Assembly (NCBI GenBank): GCA_963738615.1 | Contig: CAVTXI010000012.1 | Span: 1,054,001 to 1,118,000 of the forward strand | Direction of reading: 5' to 3' | Source: CAVTWY01 sp963738615 | Lineage (GTDB): Bacteria > Pseudomonadota > Gammaproteobacteria > Burkholderiales > Burkholderiaceae_C | Length of the DNA: 64,000 nucleotides | Part shown: positions 28,637 to 38,109 of the stretch, one piece after another | Layout of the letters: each line of letters begins with the position of its first letter | Position numbering within the stretch: position 1 is the stretch's first letter | Notes under the pieces: model-generated | Databases searched by the model: none | What the model was told of the DNA's origin: nothing | Seen by the model: the letters and a program-made list of their open reading frames with translations, nothing else | Translations under genes and position numbers: made by a program

Positions 28637-29621
28637 CTAAGGCTTCAAGTCGGCCGCCTTGATCGCCGGCCCCCACGCTTCGACCTGCCTCGCCACGAAG
28701 CCAGCAAATTCGGCCGACGACATCTTTGTCGCCGCGATGCCCAGTTCCTCGAAGCGCTTCTGGATCGCCGGGTCAGTCGACGATGGCGGCAAGCGCCTTG
28801 GCGAGTTTGTCGACCACGTCGGGCGGCAGATTCGCCGGGCCCGAGACGCCGAAGTAGTTCTCGGCGACGAGTTGCGGATAGCCCAGTTCGACCACCGAAG
28901 GCACGTCGGGCAGCAGCTTCGAACGGTCCTTCGTCGTCACGGCCAAGCGCGCGGATCTGTCCCGCTCTTGACCATCGGCACGAACGCGGTGATGACGTCG
29001 ATGCCCAGCGGAATCTGCCCGGCGATCAGGTCCGTGGTCATCGGGGCGCCGCCCTTGTAGGGAATGTGCGTCATGTTGATCTTCATCGCGCCCTTGGTCA
29101 TCTCGCCCACGATGTGGCCGATCGACCCCGGGCCGCCGCTGCCGAAGTTGTAGCCGGGCGCCGCCGCCGCCGCGGGCAGGTCCTTCAGCGTCGCAGGGCC
29201 CGTTTTCGGGTTCGCCATCAGCAGCACCGGTGCCACGCCCAGCATCGCGACGTGGGTGAACTGCTTCACCGGGTCGTACGGGCAGCTTGGGCACGGTGAA
29301 CGGGCCGATCGACGTCGGCGTGCTGTTGGACAGCATCAGCGTGTAGCCGTCGGGGGCGGCACGCGCGACCTCGGCACCGCCAAGCGTGCCGCCCGCGCCG
29401 GGCTTGTTGTCGACGATCACCGGTTGGCCGAGCGCCTTGGCCAGCGGCTCGGCCACCGCACGCGCGACGATGTCGCTGGCGCCGCCGGCCGCGAAGGTCA
29501 CGACGATGCGCACGGGCTTGTCGGGCCAGGCTTGGGCGGTCGCAGCAGCGGCCAGTGCCATCAGCCCGCCGGCGAAGGCGGCGGCCCGGCGCGACAAGGG
29601 CCACGAAGGGATGCGGGTCAT
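28637..29621 (-). CDS. Bug-type periplasmic receptor divergent from gntR (four frameshifts)
   Basis: The signal peptide MTRIPSWPLSRRAAAFAGGL ends before AQAWPDKPVRIVVTFAAGGA, then VDNKPGAGGTLGGAEVARAA and MTHIPYKGGAPMTTDLIAGQ follow in other frames, and AENYFGVSGPANLPPDVVD later. Four single extra bases, near 29278, 28962, 28950 and 28772, account for all shifts. Corrected, the protein has 326 residues, normal for the family. Two operator-like boxes lie 49-85 bp upstream, shared with the divergent gntR gene. Its place inside the purine island suggests that it binds a purine breakdown product such as allantoin or urate; that would be unusual for Bug proteins and is inference. Confidence 0.8.
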
Positions 29622-29669
29622 GAATCGGCTCCTTGGGTTTGGCACCGGTTGTCGGGCGCGTCGAAGGCG

Positions 29670-29706
29670 ACTGTATACACACATGCTCGCCAAAACTGTA
29701 TACACT
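29670..29706. promoter_or_regulatory. Two operator boxes in the gntR / Bug divergent promoter
   Basis: ACTGTATACACA (29670-29681) and ACTGTATACACT (29695-29706) match the palindrome ACTGTATACAGT at 10 and 11 of 12 positions. They sit 31-67 bp before the gntR start and 49-85 bp before the Bug start, so autoregulation by the GntR protein is likely. Confidence 0.75.
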
Positions 29707-29736
29707 TCAACGCCCTCACTCTCCGGAAGCGACACC

Positions 29737-30485
29737 GTGCCCCGCAAAGCCAGCCCCGCCCTTCGCCTGGTCGAAGCGCCACGCCCGGCGCGCTCGGCGC
29801 CCAGCAGCACCGACCGCATCGTCGACTCGATCACGTCCGCGATCGTCGAACGCCGCCTGATGCCGGGCACCAAGCTGGTCGAGCAGCAGATCGCCGACCT
29901 GTTCTCGGTGTCGCGCACCGTCGTGCGTCAGGCGCTGAACCAACTCAGCCGCGACCACCTGGTCACGCTCGAGCCGTTGCGCGGCGCCTTCGTGTCGATG
30001 CCCAGCATCGACGAGGCACGGCAGGTGTTCGAAGTGCGCCGGCTGGTCGAAGGCGGGATGATCCGGCAGTTGGCGCAGCGCATCACCGACGCGCAACTCG
30101 GCGAGCTGCGCGCGCATCTTCGCGACGAGCGCCAGGCCGTGGGCCGCGCCGACGTGTCGGGGCGCACGCGCCTGCTGGCCGACTTCCACGTGGTGCTGGC
30201 GCGCATGCTCGGCAACGAGGTGCTGGCCTCCATGATCGCCGACCTGCTGTCACGCTCGCAGCTCATCGCGCTGATGTACCAGTCGGGGCACTCGGCCGAA
30301 CATTCGCAGTCCGAACACGTCGACATCGTCGAAGCGCTCGAGCGGCGTGATGCCCGCGGCGCCGTGCGGCTGATGGAGCAGCACATCGCGAGCGTGGAAC
30401 GCAACCTGCGCCTGGACCCGCGCGTGCCTGACCTGGCGTCGGTGCTGCGCACCGACTGCAGGCCGAACGGCACCCGTACCCATGA
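29737..30485 (+). CDS. GntR-family (FadR/FCD) regulator, probable purine-catabolism repressor (frameshift near 30456)
   Basis: The winged-helix domain reads IVDSITSAIVERRLMPGTKL, EQQIADLFSVSRTVVRQAL, then LEPLRGAFVSMPSIDEARQV. The FCD effector domain follows with FEVRRLVEGGMIRQLAQR, DFHVVLARMLGNEVL and EHVDIVEALERRDARGAV, whose Asp/His residues bind a metal and a carboxylate ligand. GTG 29737 is preceded by CGGAAG. Near 30456 a missing base would restore LQAERHPYP and a stop overlapping the puuE start (ATGA). Corrected length is 249 residues. It is flanked by its own operator boxes and the puuE-uraD operon, so a urate, allantoin or ureidoglycolate-type effector is plausible. Confidence 0.85.
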
Positions 30486-31447
30486 CCACGCCCTACCGAT
30501 CCGGCACCGGCTACCCGCGCGACCTGCGCGGCTACGGCCGCGACGTACCGCACGCGAAGTGGCCGTCGAACGCGCGCGTCGCGCTGCAGTTCGTTCTGAA
30601 CTACGAAGAAGGCGGCGAGAACAACGTGCTGCACGGCGACCCCGGCAGCGAGCAGTTCCTGTCCGAAATGTTCAACCCGCCCGCGTTCCCGATGCGCCAT
30701 CTGTCGATGGACTCGATCTACGAATACGGTTCGCGCGTCGGCGTGTGGCGCCTGCTGCGCGAGTTCGAGCAGCGCAAGCTGCCGCTGACGGTATTCGCGG
30801 TGTCGATGGCGCTGCAACGCAACCTCGAGGTCGCCGAGGCGCTGATCGAAGGCGGCCACGAGATCGCCTGCCACAGCTGGCGCTGGGTGAACTACCAGCA
30901 GGTCAACGACGTGGTCGAGCGCGAACACATGCGCATCGGCACCGAGATCATCCAGCAGATCACGCGCGGCCTGTGGCCGCTGGGCTGGTACACCGGCCGC
31001 GACAGCCCCGCCACGCGCCGCCTCGTCGTCGACCACGGCGGCTTCGAGTACGACAGCGACTACTACGGCGACGACCTGCCCTTCTGGCTGCAGGTGAAGA
31101 AGACCGACGGCAGCCTGGCGCCGCACCTCGTCGTGCCCTACACGCTCGACTGCAACGACATGCGCTTCGCGCTGCCGCAGGGCTTCTCGCACGGCGATCC
31201 ATTCTTCGAGTACCTGCGCGACAGCTTCGACGTGCTGTATGCCGAAGGCGCAGACCGCCCGCGCATGATGAGCGTCGGCATGCACTGCCGCCTGCTCGGC
31301 CGCCCGGGCCGCATGCGCGCGCTGCAACGCTTCCTGGACCACGTCGAGAAGCACGACCGCGTGTGGGTCACGCGCCGCATCGACATCGCCCGCCACTGGA
31401 AGGCCGAGCATCCCTTCGACGCCGCCACCGCCTTCGCCTGGAGTTGA
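30482..31447 (+). CDS. puuE: Allantoinase, PuuE (polysaccharide-deacetylase-like)
   Basis: The 321-residue protein starts TTPYRSGTGYPRDLRGYGRD and has the PuuE marks: VLNYEEGGENNVLHGD, FAVSMALQRN, EIACHSWRWVNYQ and WYTGRDSPATRRLVV. PuuE is a metal-independent allantoinase related to carbohydrate esterase family 4, not to the amidohydrolase AllB. It opens the allantoin ring to allantoate. The ATG overlaps the proposed stop of gntR, and the uraD fusion starts 3 bp after its stop, so gntR, puuE and the fusion probably form one transcript. The frame is intact, unlike its neighbours. Confidence 0.92.
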   Translation: MTTPYRSGTGYPRDLRGYGRDVPHAKWPSNARVALQFVLNYEEGGENNVLHGDPGSEQFLSEMFNPPAFPMRHLSMDSIYEYGSRVGVWRLLREFEQRKLPLTVFAVSMALQRNLEVAEALIEGGHEIACHSWRWVNYQQVNDVVEREHMRIGTEIIQQITRGLWPLGWYTGRDSPATRRLVVDHGGFEYDSDYYGDDLPFWLQVKKTDGSLAPHLVVPYTLDCNDMRFALPQGFSHGDPFFEYLRDSFDVLYAEGADRPRMMSVGMHCRLLGRPGRMRALQRFLDHVEKHDRVWVTRRIDIARHWKAEHPFDAATAFAWS

Positions 31448-31450
31448 CTC

Positions 31451-33248
31451 ATGCTGACGATCGACCAGATCAACCGCGTTGCGCCCGCTGAATTCACGGC
31501 GCTGCTGGACGGCACCTACGAACACTCGCCATGGGTCGCCGAGCGCGCCGCGGCGAAGCGCCCGTTCGTCAACCTCGCGGCGCTGAAGCGCGCACTGGTC
31601 GAGGTGGTGCGCGACGCCGGCCGTGATGCACAGCTGGTGCTCATCCGCGCCCACCCGGAGCTGGCGGGCAAGGCGATGGTCAGCAAGACGCTGACGGCCG
31701 AGTCGACGAACGAACAAGGCAAGGCCGGCCTGACCGACTGCACGCCCGAAGAGTTCGCGCACATCCAGAAGATGAACGCCGACTACAACGCGAAGTTCGG
31801 CTTCCCGTTCATCATGGCCGTGCGCGGCAACGCGCGGCACGGGCCTGAACCGCGCCGAGATCATCGCGACGTTCGAGCGTCGCCTGCACCATCACCCCGA
31901 CTACGAATTCGCCGAAGCGCTGCGCAACATCCACCGCATCGCCGAGATCCGCCTCGACGACAAGTTCGGCCACGAGCCCGTGCTGGGCAACCAGGTGTGG
32001 GACTGGGCCGAGCGCCTGGCCACGAACAGCGACCCAGGCTACGCCGAACGCGGTGAGCTGACCGTCACCTACCTCACCGACGCGCACCGCGCCGTGGCGC
32101 AGCGTCTGGCGCACTGGATGAAGACCGACTGCGGCTTCGACAACGTCGAGATCGACGCGGTGGGCAACGTGGTCGGCATCTATCACGGCACGCACCGTAA
32201 CGCCAAGCGCCTGCTGACCGGCAGCCACTACGACACCGTGCGCAACGGTGGCAAGTACGACGGGCGGCTGGGCATCTTGGTGCCGATGGCTTGCGTGCGC
32301 GAACTGCACCGCGCAGGCAGGCGCTTGCCCTTCGGTTTCGAGGTCGTCGGCTTCGCCGAAGAAGAAGGCCAGCGCTACAAGGCCACCTTCCTGGGCTCGG
32401 GCGCGCTGACCGGCCACTTCGACATGACGTGGCTCGACCAGGCCGACAACGACGGCGTGACGATGCGCCAGGCGATGACGCACGCGGGCCTGTGCATCGA
32501 CGACATCCCGAAACTGAAGCGCGACCCGGCGAAGTACCTCGGCTTCGTCGAAGTGCACATCGAGCAAGGGCCCGGTGCTGAACGAACTCGACCTGCCGCT
32601 GGGCATCGTCACGTCGATCAACGGCAGCGTGCGCTACGTCGGCGAAATCATCGGCATGGCCAGCCACGCCGGCACCACGCCGATGGACCGCCGGCGCGAC
32701 GCCGCAGCCGCCGTGGCCGAGCTGGTGCTGTACGCCGAAAAGCGCGGCGGCGTCGGTACCCGACTTGGTCGCCACCGTCGGCATGCTCGAGGTGCCCAAC
32801 GGGTCGATCAACGTGGTGCCCGGCCGATGCGCGTTCAGCCTCGACATCCGCGCCACCACCAACGCCGTGCGCGACGCGTGCGCGCAAAGACGTGCTGGCC
32901 GAACTGGCCACGATCTGCGAACGCCGCGGCGTGCACCACAAGATCGAAGAAACGATGCGCGCGGCAGCCGCACCGAGCGCCGCGCCGTGGCAGGCGCGCT
33001 GGGAAGCCGCCGTGCAGTCGCTGGGCCTGCCGATCTTCCGCATGCCCAGCGGCGCCGGGCACGACGCGATGAAGCTGCACGAAGCTATGCCGCAAGCGAT
33101 GCTGTTCCAGCGCGGCCAGAACGCCGGCATCAGCCACAACCCGCTCGAATCGATCACCAACCACGACACCGAGCTGTGCGTGCAGGCCTTCGCGACGCTG
33201 CTCGACAACCTGGCGGCCGAGCAGACGAGCCAAACAAGAACTTCGTGA
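31451..33248 (+). CDS. Fused OHCU decarboxylase / allantoate amidohydrolase (UraD-AllC; four frameshifts)
   Basis: Residues 1 to about 165 are an OHCU decarboxylase (FTALLDGTYEHSPWVAERA, LIRAHPELAGKAMVS, HHHPDYEFAEALRNIHRIAE). Without a stop the chain runs through GNQVWDWAERLATNSD into an M20 amidohydrolase of the AllC/HyuC group: TGSHYDTVRNGGKYDG and VVGFAEEEGQRYKATFLGS, plus SHAGTTPMDRRRDAA and RMPSGAGHDAM. The first half yields S-allantoin from OHCU and the second removes ammonia and CO2 from allantoate, so PuuE acts between the two activities of one chain. Single extra bases near 31833, 32574, 32764 and 32883 break the frame; corrected length is 597 residues. The join itself is in frame with no intergenic signal. 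Confidence 0.86.
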
Positions 33249-33259
33249 GCCCGAACATC

Positions 33260-34510
33260 ATGAGCAACGCCCGCACCTACGCCGAGCTCGACGCTTTTGT
33301 CGACGCGCACTTCGACGAGCAGGTGCGCCTGCTGCAAGAACTGGTGCGCGTGCCCACCGACACGCCGCCGGGCAACAACGCGCCGCACGCCGTGCGCACC
33401 GCCGAGTTGCTCGCAGCCTTCGGCTTCGACGCGAAGGCGCACCCCGTGCCCGACGCCGAGGTCAAAGCCAGCGGCCTGCAGTCGATCACGAACCTGGTGG
33501 TGCAGCGCCGCTACGGCGCGGGTGGTCCCGTCGTCGCATTGAACGCGCACGGCGACGTGGTGCCGCCCGGCGAAGGCTGGACCCGCGACCCCTACGGCGG
33601 CGAAGTCGTCGACGGCAAGCTCTACGGCCGTGCGTCGGCGGTCAGCAAGTGCGACTTCACCACCTTCACCTTCGCGATGCGCGCGCTCGAGTCTTGCGAG
33701 CGACGCCGGCGTGCGCTGAAGGGCGGCGTGGACCTGCTCTTCACCTACGACGAAGAGTTCGGCGGCGAACTCGGCCCCGGCTGGTTGCTGGCGAAAGGCA
33801 TCACCAAGCCCGACCTCGAGATCGCCGCAGGCTTCAGCTACCAAGTCGTGACAGCGCACAACGGCTGCCTGCAAATGGAGGTCACCGTGCACGGCAAGAT
33901 GGGCCACGCCGCCGTGCCCGAAACAGCGGTCGACGCGCTGCAGGCCGCCACGCGCATCCTGACCGCGCTGTACGCCGAGAACACCGAGCTGCGCAAAACC
34001 AAGAGCGCCGTCAAGGGCATCAACCACGGCTACATCAACGTGGGCCGCATCGAAGGCGGCACCAACACCAACGTCGTGCCCGGCAAGGTGGTGCTGAAGA
34101 TCGACCGCCGCATGATCCCCGAGGAGGATCCGATCGCAGGTGGAAGCGCAAGCTTGCGCGCGCTGATCGAACGCGCCGCGTCGGGCCAGCCCGGCATCAC
34201 CGTCGAGATCCAGCGCCTGCTGCTGGCACGCGCAATGAAGCCGCTGCCCGGCAACAAGCCGCTGGTCGATTCGCTGTGCGCCCACGCCACCGCGCTCTTC
34301 GGCGAACCCGTCGAAGCCTCGGGCACGCCGCTGTACACCGACGCCCGCCTCTTCGCCGAACGCGGCATCCCCGCCGTGATCTACGGCGCGGGGCCACGCA
34401 CCGTGCTGGAGAGCAATGCCAAGCGCGCCGACGAGCACATCGTGCTGGAGGATTTGCGGCGCGCGACGAAGGTGGTGGCGCGGACGTTGTTTGATTTGTT
34501 GAAGGGCTGA
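33260..34510 (+). CDS. M20-family metallopeptidase/deacylase (ArgE/DapE-like)
   Basis: The protein has VRVPTDTPPGNNAPHAVRTA at residues about 29-48, NAHGDVVPPGEGWTRDPYGG near 95, the zinc-bridging TYDEEFGGELGPGWL near 160, and a second zinc ligand region SGTPLYTDARLFAERGIPAV near 355. This is the ArgE/DapE/carboxypeptidase G2 pattern. It starts 11 bp after the UraD-AllC stop, within the same operon. It may act on an N-carbamoyl or ureido intermediate, such as ureidoglycine or ureidoglycolate; no ureidoglycolate lyase is seen nearby, so this is an attractive but unproven candidate for that missing step. Length is 416 residues. Confidence 0.82.
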   Translation: MSNARTYAELDAFVDAHFDEQVRLLQELVRVPTDTPPGNNAPHAVRTAELLAAFGFDAKAHPVPDAEVKASGLQSITNLVVQRRYGAGGPVVALNAHGDVVPPGEGWTRDPYGGEVVDGKLYGRASAVSKCDFTTFTFAMRALESCERRRRALKGGVDLLFTYDEEFGGELGPGWLLAKGITKPDLEIAAGFSYQVVTAHNGCLQMEVTVHGKMGHAAVPETAVDALQAATRILTALYAENTELRKTKSAVKGINHGYINVGRIEGGTNTNVVPGKVVLKIDRRMIPEEDPIAGGSASLRALIERAASGQPGITVEIQRLLLARAMKPLPGNKPLVDSLCAHATALFGEPVEASGTPLYTDARLFAERGIPAVIYGAGPRTVLESNAKRADEHIVLEDLRRATKVVARTLFDLLKG

Positions 34511-34539
34511 GCTCGACTTCGCATCACGCCGGCCCGGGC

Positions 34540-34565
34540 GGTTGCGCAGCATTGCCTGCGCAACC
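34540..34565. terminator. Hairpin between convergent M20 and STAND-ATPase genes
   Basis: A perfect 10-bp inverted repeat, GGTTGCGCAG and CTGCGCAACC, encloses a six-base loop (CATTGC). It starts 29 bp after the M20 stop and lies where the two genes converge. There is no strong T-run on either side, so it may act as a bidirectional, weak or Rho-assisted terminator. Confidence 0.6.
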
Positions 34566-34571
34566 GATCTC

Positions 34572-37500
34572 TCAGGGCCAACCGACGGGATGTCCTCGGC
34601 GTCGACATGCGCTCGAGGCGTTCCGTTGTCGGCTGCCACGGCCTCAAAGATGCGCAACGCCTCGACCAGAGCCTGGCAACGCCCGTCCCGATCGTCCGTG
34701 CTGGCTACCCGCGCAAGGTTGTAGAGGAAGACTCCCACGTCGCGCTGCGCGTCGGGCGTGCCCAGCGTCTGTGCAAGCTCGCGTGCGGTGTCCACGCCTT
34801 CGGAGCACAGCAACCCGGCGTGCCCATCACCGACCCAATGCCTCCGCAGCTGCGGCCGCATCGCTCAACGCGACCAACTTCTCACGCACTGCTTCAGGTG
34901 TGTCCAGCTTTAGTGCCAGCTTCCTCCTGATCTCGAGGCTTTCGCAGTAGAAAACATACGCTTGCCGCCGCTGCCCTTGCGACTCGGCGAATCGACCAAA
35001 GTTGTGCATTGCCAGCGAAACGTCGCGATGTGCCATGCGGCGTGTCCAGGTTGCGCGCTTGCTCACTGCGGATCTCGAGACCCTCACGGTACAACGCTTC
35101 GGCCTGCAGCAGCTTGCCCTGTGCCTCGGCAACTCGACCCACGTTGTCCAACGATGCGGCCATTGCACGCTGAGCAAAGGGCGTATCCAAGACGCGCGTG
35201 AGGCCGCAGCGGATCACGAGACTCTCCTCGAACAATGCCTCGGCGTCTTGCCATCTGGCTTGCCGCTCTGAGACACCGCCCGCGAAATCCAGCGACTCTG
35301 ACAAACGATCGAGCGACTCCGGCGTGCCGAGCACACGGACCAACTCGCGCGCGATCTCGAGGCCCTCGAGGCACAGCGCGTCCGCCTGTGAGCCTTCTCC
35401 GCGCGCCCACGCCACTTGGCCAACGCAGTTCAACAACACCGACAGGTCGGCCCGTGCCCGAGGTGTTCCCAGCGCGCTTGCCATCTGGCGGGCAATCTCG
35501 AGGCCCTCCCGATAAAGCGCCTCGGCCTGCACCAAATCGCCTTGCCCGTGCTTCAGGCGTCCCACGTTTTGCAGCGACAGCATCAAGTCGCGCTGCACGT
35601 CCGGCGTACCTGTGGAGCGTGCAAGTTGACGGGCCATCTCCAGGCTTTCGCTGTAAAGCGACTCGGCTTGCTGTCGTTGGCCTTGCGCCTCCGCAATCCG
35701 TGCCACGTCGCTTAGCGAGGTCGACACGTCGCGCTGCGCCTCGGGCGTGCCCAGCTTGCGGGCCACCTCACGTCGGTTTAACAGGCTCGCACTGCAGAGG
35801 ACCTCGGCCTTTGGCCAGTGATCAATCCCTGCGGCAGCTTGACCGAGCCTGCTAAACGACCTAGCCAGATCTTGCAGCGCCTGCGGTGTCCCAAGCATAC
35901 GCTCCAGCTCATGGGCGATTTTTAGGCACTCGCTGAACAAATCCTGCGCTTGCGACCACTGCCCTTGCGCTTGCGCAACTCGACCCAGGTTGTCCAACGA
36001 CAGCCACAGCTCGCGCTTCGACTCGGGGGTGCAGAGCGTATGCACAAGCTCTCGGGCAAGGTCAACCATTGCTTGTGCCAACCTCAGCGAGCGCGGCAGA
36101 CCGAACCAGACTTCCTGTGCCCTGCGCGCAGCATCGACTCGACCAAGCGGGAATGACGACAACGTCCACCTTGCGTCGAGTCCGCTTTCGAACCTGACCG
36201 CGAGTTCTGCCGCACGCGCAAAGTCAGCACCGCTCCGGCTTTGCATGGCGCGCTCGATCAGGTCGAGCAACGCATGCCCGGCTTGTGCGCGGACAACCGG
36301 ATCCGGGTGCGCTTCGCTCAGATTCACGACGACACCGAGGGCGGCTTCCTGTTCTGACGGCTTCAGCCACAGCCATCGGTCTGCGTCAGCACGTAGATCA
36401 ACAGCCGCCGTGAGCATCACGGCTTGCACCTCCGCAGGATCACCAAACTCATCGCCGACCAGTGATGCCGCAGCCTCGTAGTACGCACGCTGCACGAACC
36501 CGGCAACGCCTTGGTCCACGCCGGCGATCAGACGGTGCGGATGCTGCGCTTGGTTAAGCCCTATGGCGCTGCCCTGGACGCTCAGCACGTCGGCAACCGT
36601 GTGGGTAAGGGCACACACGAATTCCAGCCCCTGCAGCGATGACAACGCGACAGCGCTGCGGACTTCGCCGGGCGTAACGTCGCTTTCGAGCCTGTCCTTG
36701 ATCAAACCGACAAGCTTCGTCGATCGATCGTCGATCTGTCGGCGTGCGTACGCAGTCAAGGCGTTGCCCTGCCGCCAAGCGGGCAAGGCGGACTTGCGCC
36801 TCATCAGGTCGACCAGTTCCAACAGCACCTGCGGGTTTCCGTCGGCTTTGCGGAGCAGCAGCGTGATATCGGCGGCGGCCAGCCCCGGCAAGCCCGCGCG
36901 GGCGAGGTCCGCGAGAGCCGACTCCGCGGGCAAGTCGATGACCGCGCCGAACTGCGGCGACGCCGCGTCGCGACGCAGCCGGCGCGCCAGCGTCGCGCCC
37001 GGCATTGCCTCGTCATCGACACGCTGGTGCCACTCCACGGCCCAGTGCGTCAGCACGAGCAGCAGCGGCCATCCGGCAAGGTGCGCACGTTCCCACAATG
37101 AAGTCAGGAACCGGAACGCGCCTTCGTCGCCGCCGTCACCCGCGAACTGCGCATCGTCGCAGAAAACCACCGTCGGCAATGGCTCGAGCGACTTCGCGGG
37201 GGCGAGGATTTCAGTCAACTCGTCGAGCGTGCGTTCTTGGATGTCTTGCAGCCGTTGCGCTTCGATTGCCTGCAATCCGCTGCGACGCTCCTGTTCGTCG
37301 CGCTGCGCTCCTCGCCGTACGTCGGCTGCGCCCTTGAAGCCCGCGTCCGAAAGGTCGAGGGCCCAGTCGAGCGCGATCGCCGCCAACCCCACGCCGGGAA
37401 CCGCCTTCAGGGCATCAAACAGCGCCTTCTTGCCGACCGCGCCAGCAAGGTCCTTGCCGGCGGCACTCACTGCACGGCGAGCGTGTGACTCGCGCCGAGC

Positions 37501-37932
37501 AAAGGCAGCCGGCACCAGATGCACCTCGAGCGTGGTGCGATGCGCGGCCATGTCACTGCGCGCTGCGTTGCGCGCCTCGGGATCGACCAAGCGGAAGTTC
37601 CACCACAGGAAAGGCATCGGCCGGTCTTCGAGAGCAAACGACTCGAAATGCGCCCGCACGCGTGGATCCCGCAAATCAGGCACCACGCGAAGGTTCTGGC
37701 CTGCGAAAAGCGACGCGTCGGGCCAGTAATCGTTCGGGTCGTGGTGCGTTGACAGCAGCCGGTAGAACTCCTGCACCAGCCGCGTCTTGCCCATGCCGCG
37801 ATCACCCAGCACAACGGCAAGGCGCGGGCCTTTCAGCGCCGCCACGTCTTCATAGAGGGCGAGTAGGCGCGCCAGCTCTGCCTGCCGGCCGCAGAACGTG
37901 TCTCTCCAATCGGGGGTCAATGCCTCTGCCAC
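34572..37932 (-). CDS. STAND-like ATPase with C-terminal TPR array (frameshifts near 35035 and 34840)
   Basis: The N-terminus has FCGRQAELARLLALYED and a Walker A motif VVLGDRGMGKTRLVQEF near residue 42. A Walker B motif PTVVFCDDAQFAG lies near 255, in the arrangement of AAA_16/STAND signalling NTPases. The second half is a run of about eight to nine TPR-like units of some 48 residues, each with a TP..QRD start and AQG...QAE.LY.E.LE. Two single extra bases disturb the last units, and the C-terminus between 34511 and 34840 is uncertain because the resulting frame has no stop until it runs antisense into the M20 gene; I place the end near 34572. GTG 37932 follows a strong AAGGAGG. STAND proteins act as ligand-triggered switches; the trigger is unknown. 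Confidence 0.75.
35035..36130 (-). repeat. About 144-bp degenerate tandem repeats encoding TPR units
   Basis: Successive units share codons for LGTPEAQRD, GRVAEAQG, QAEALYREGLEIAR and similar, with a period of about 48 codons. Conservation between units is high enough at the DNA level to allow recombination, and the two frame breaks lie at the downstream edge of this array. Confidence 0.65.
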
Positions 37933-38109
37933 GTGGCAGTCCTCCTTGGCGGTGGAGCGCCAAAGCGTAGCAGCAGCTCGGGCGGCTTACCGATCGAACA
38001 TGGGCAGCCTCGAGAGTCGCGGCGCGCGCAGGTACCGCCTCGGTCAAGCGCGATACTCGAAGCACAACCACCGCGCTGCAACGGCAGCGCACAACAACGG
38101 AGACATCAC

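Noticed and set aside
30486..31491. Continuation of the gntR frame through the puuE region.
   Set aside because: The puuE frame is clearly coding. The continuation is Arg-rich shadow sequence and is explained by a one-base error near 30456.
32648..34861. 737-codon minus-strand open frame opposite the M20 gene.
   Set aside because: Most of it is the antisense shadow of the M20 gene. Only its first part (about 34580-34840) is real, as the frame-shifted end of the TPR array of the STAND-like protein.
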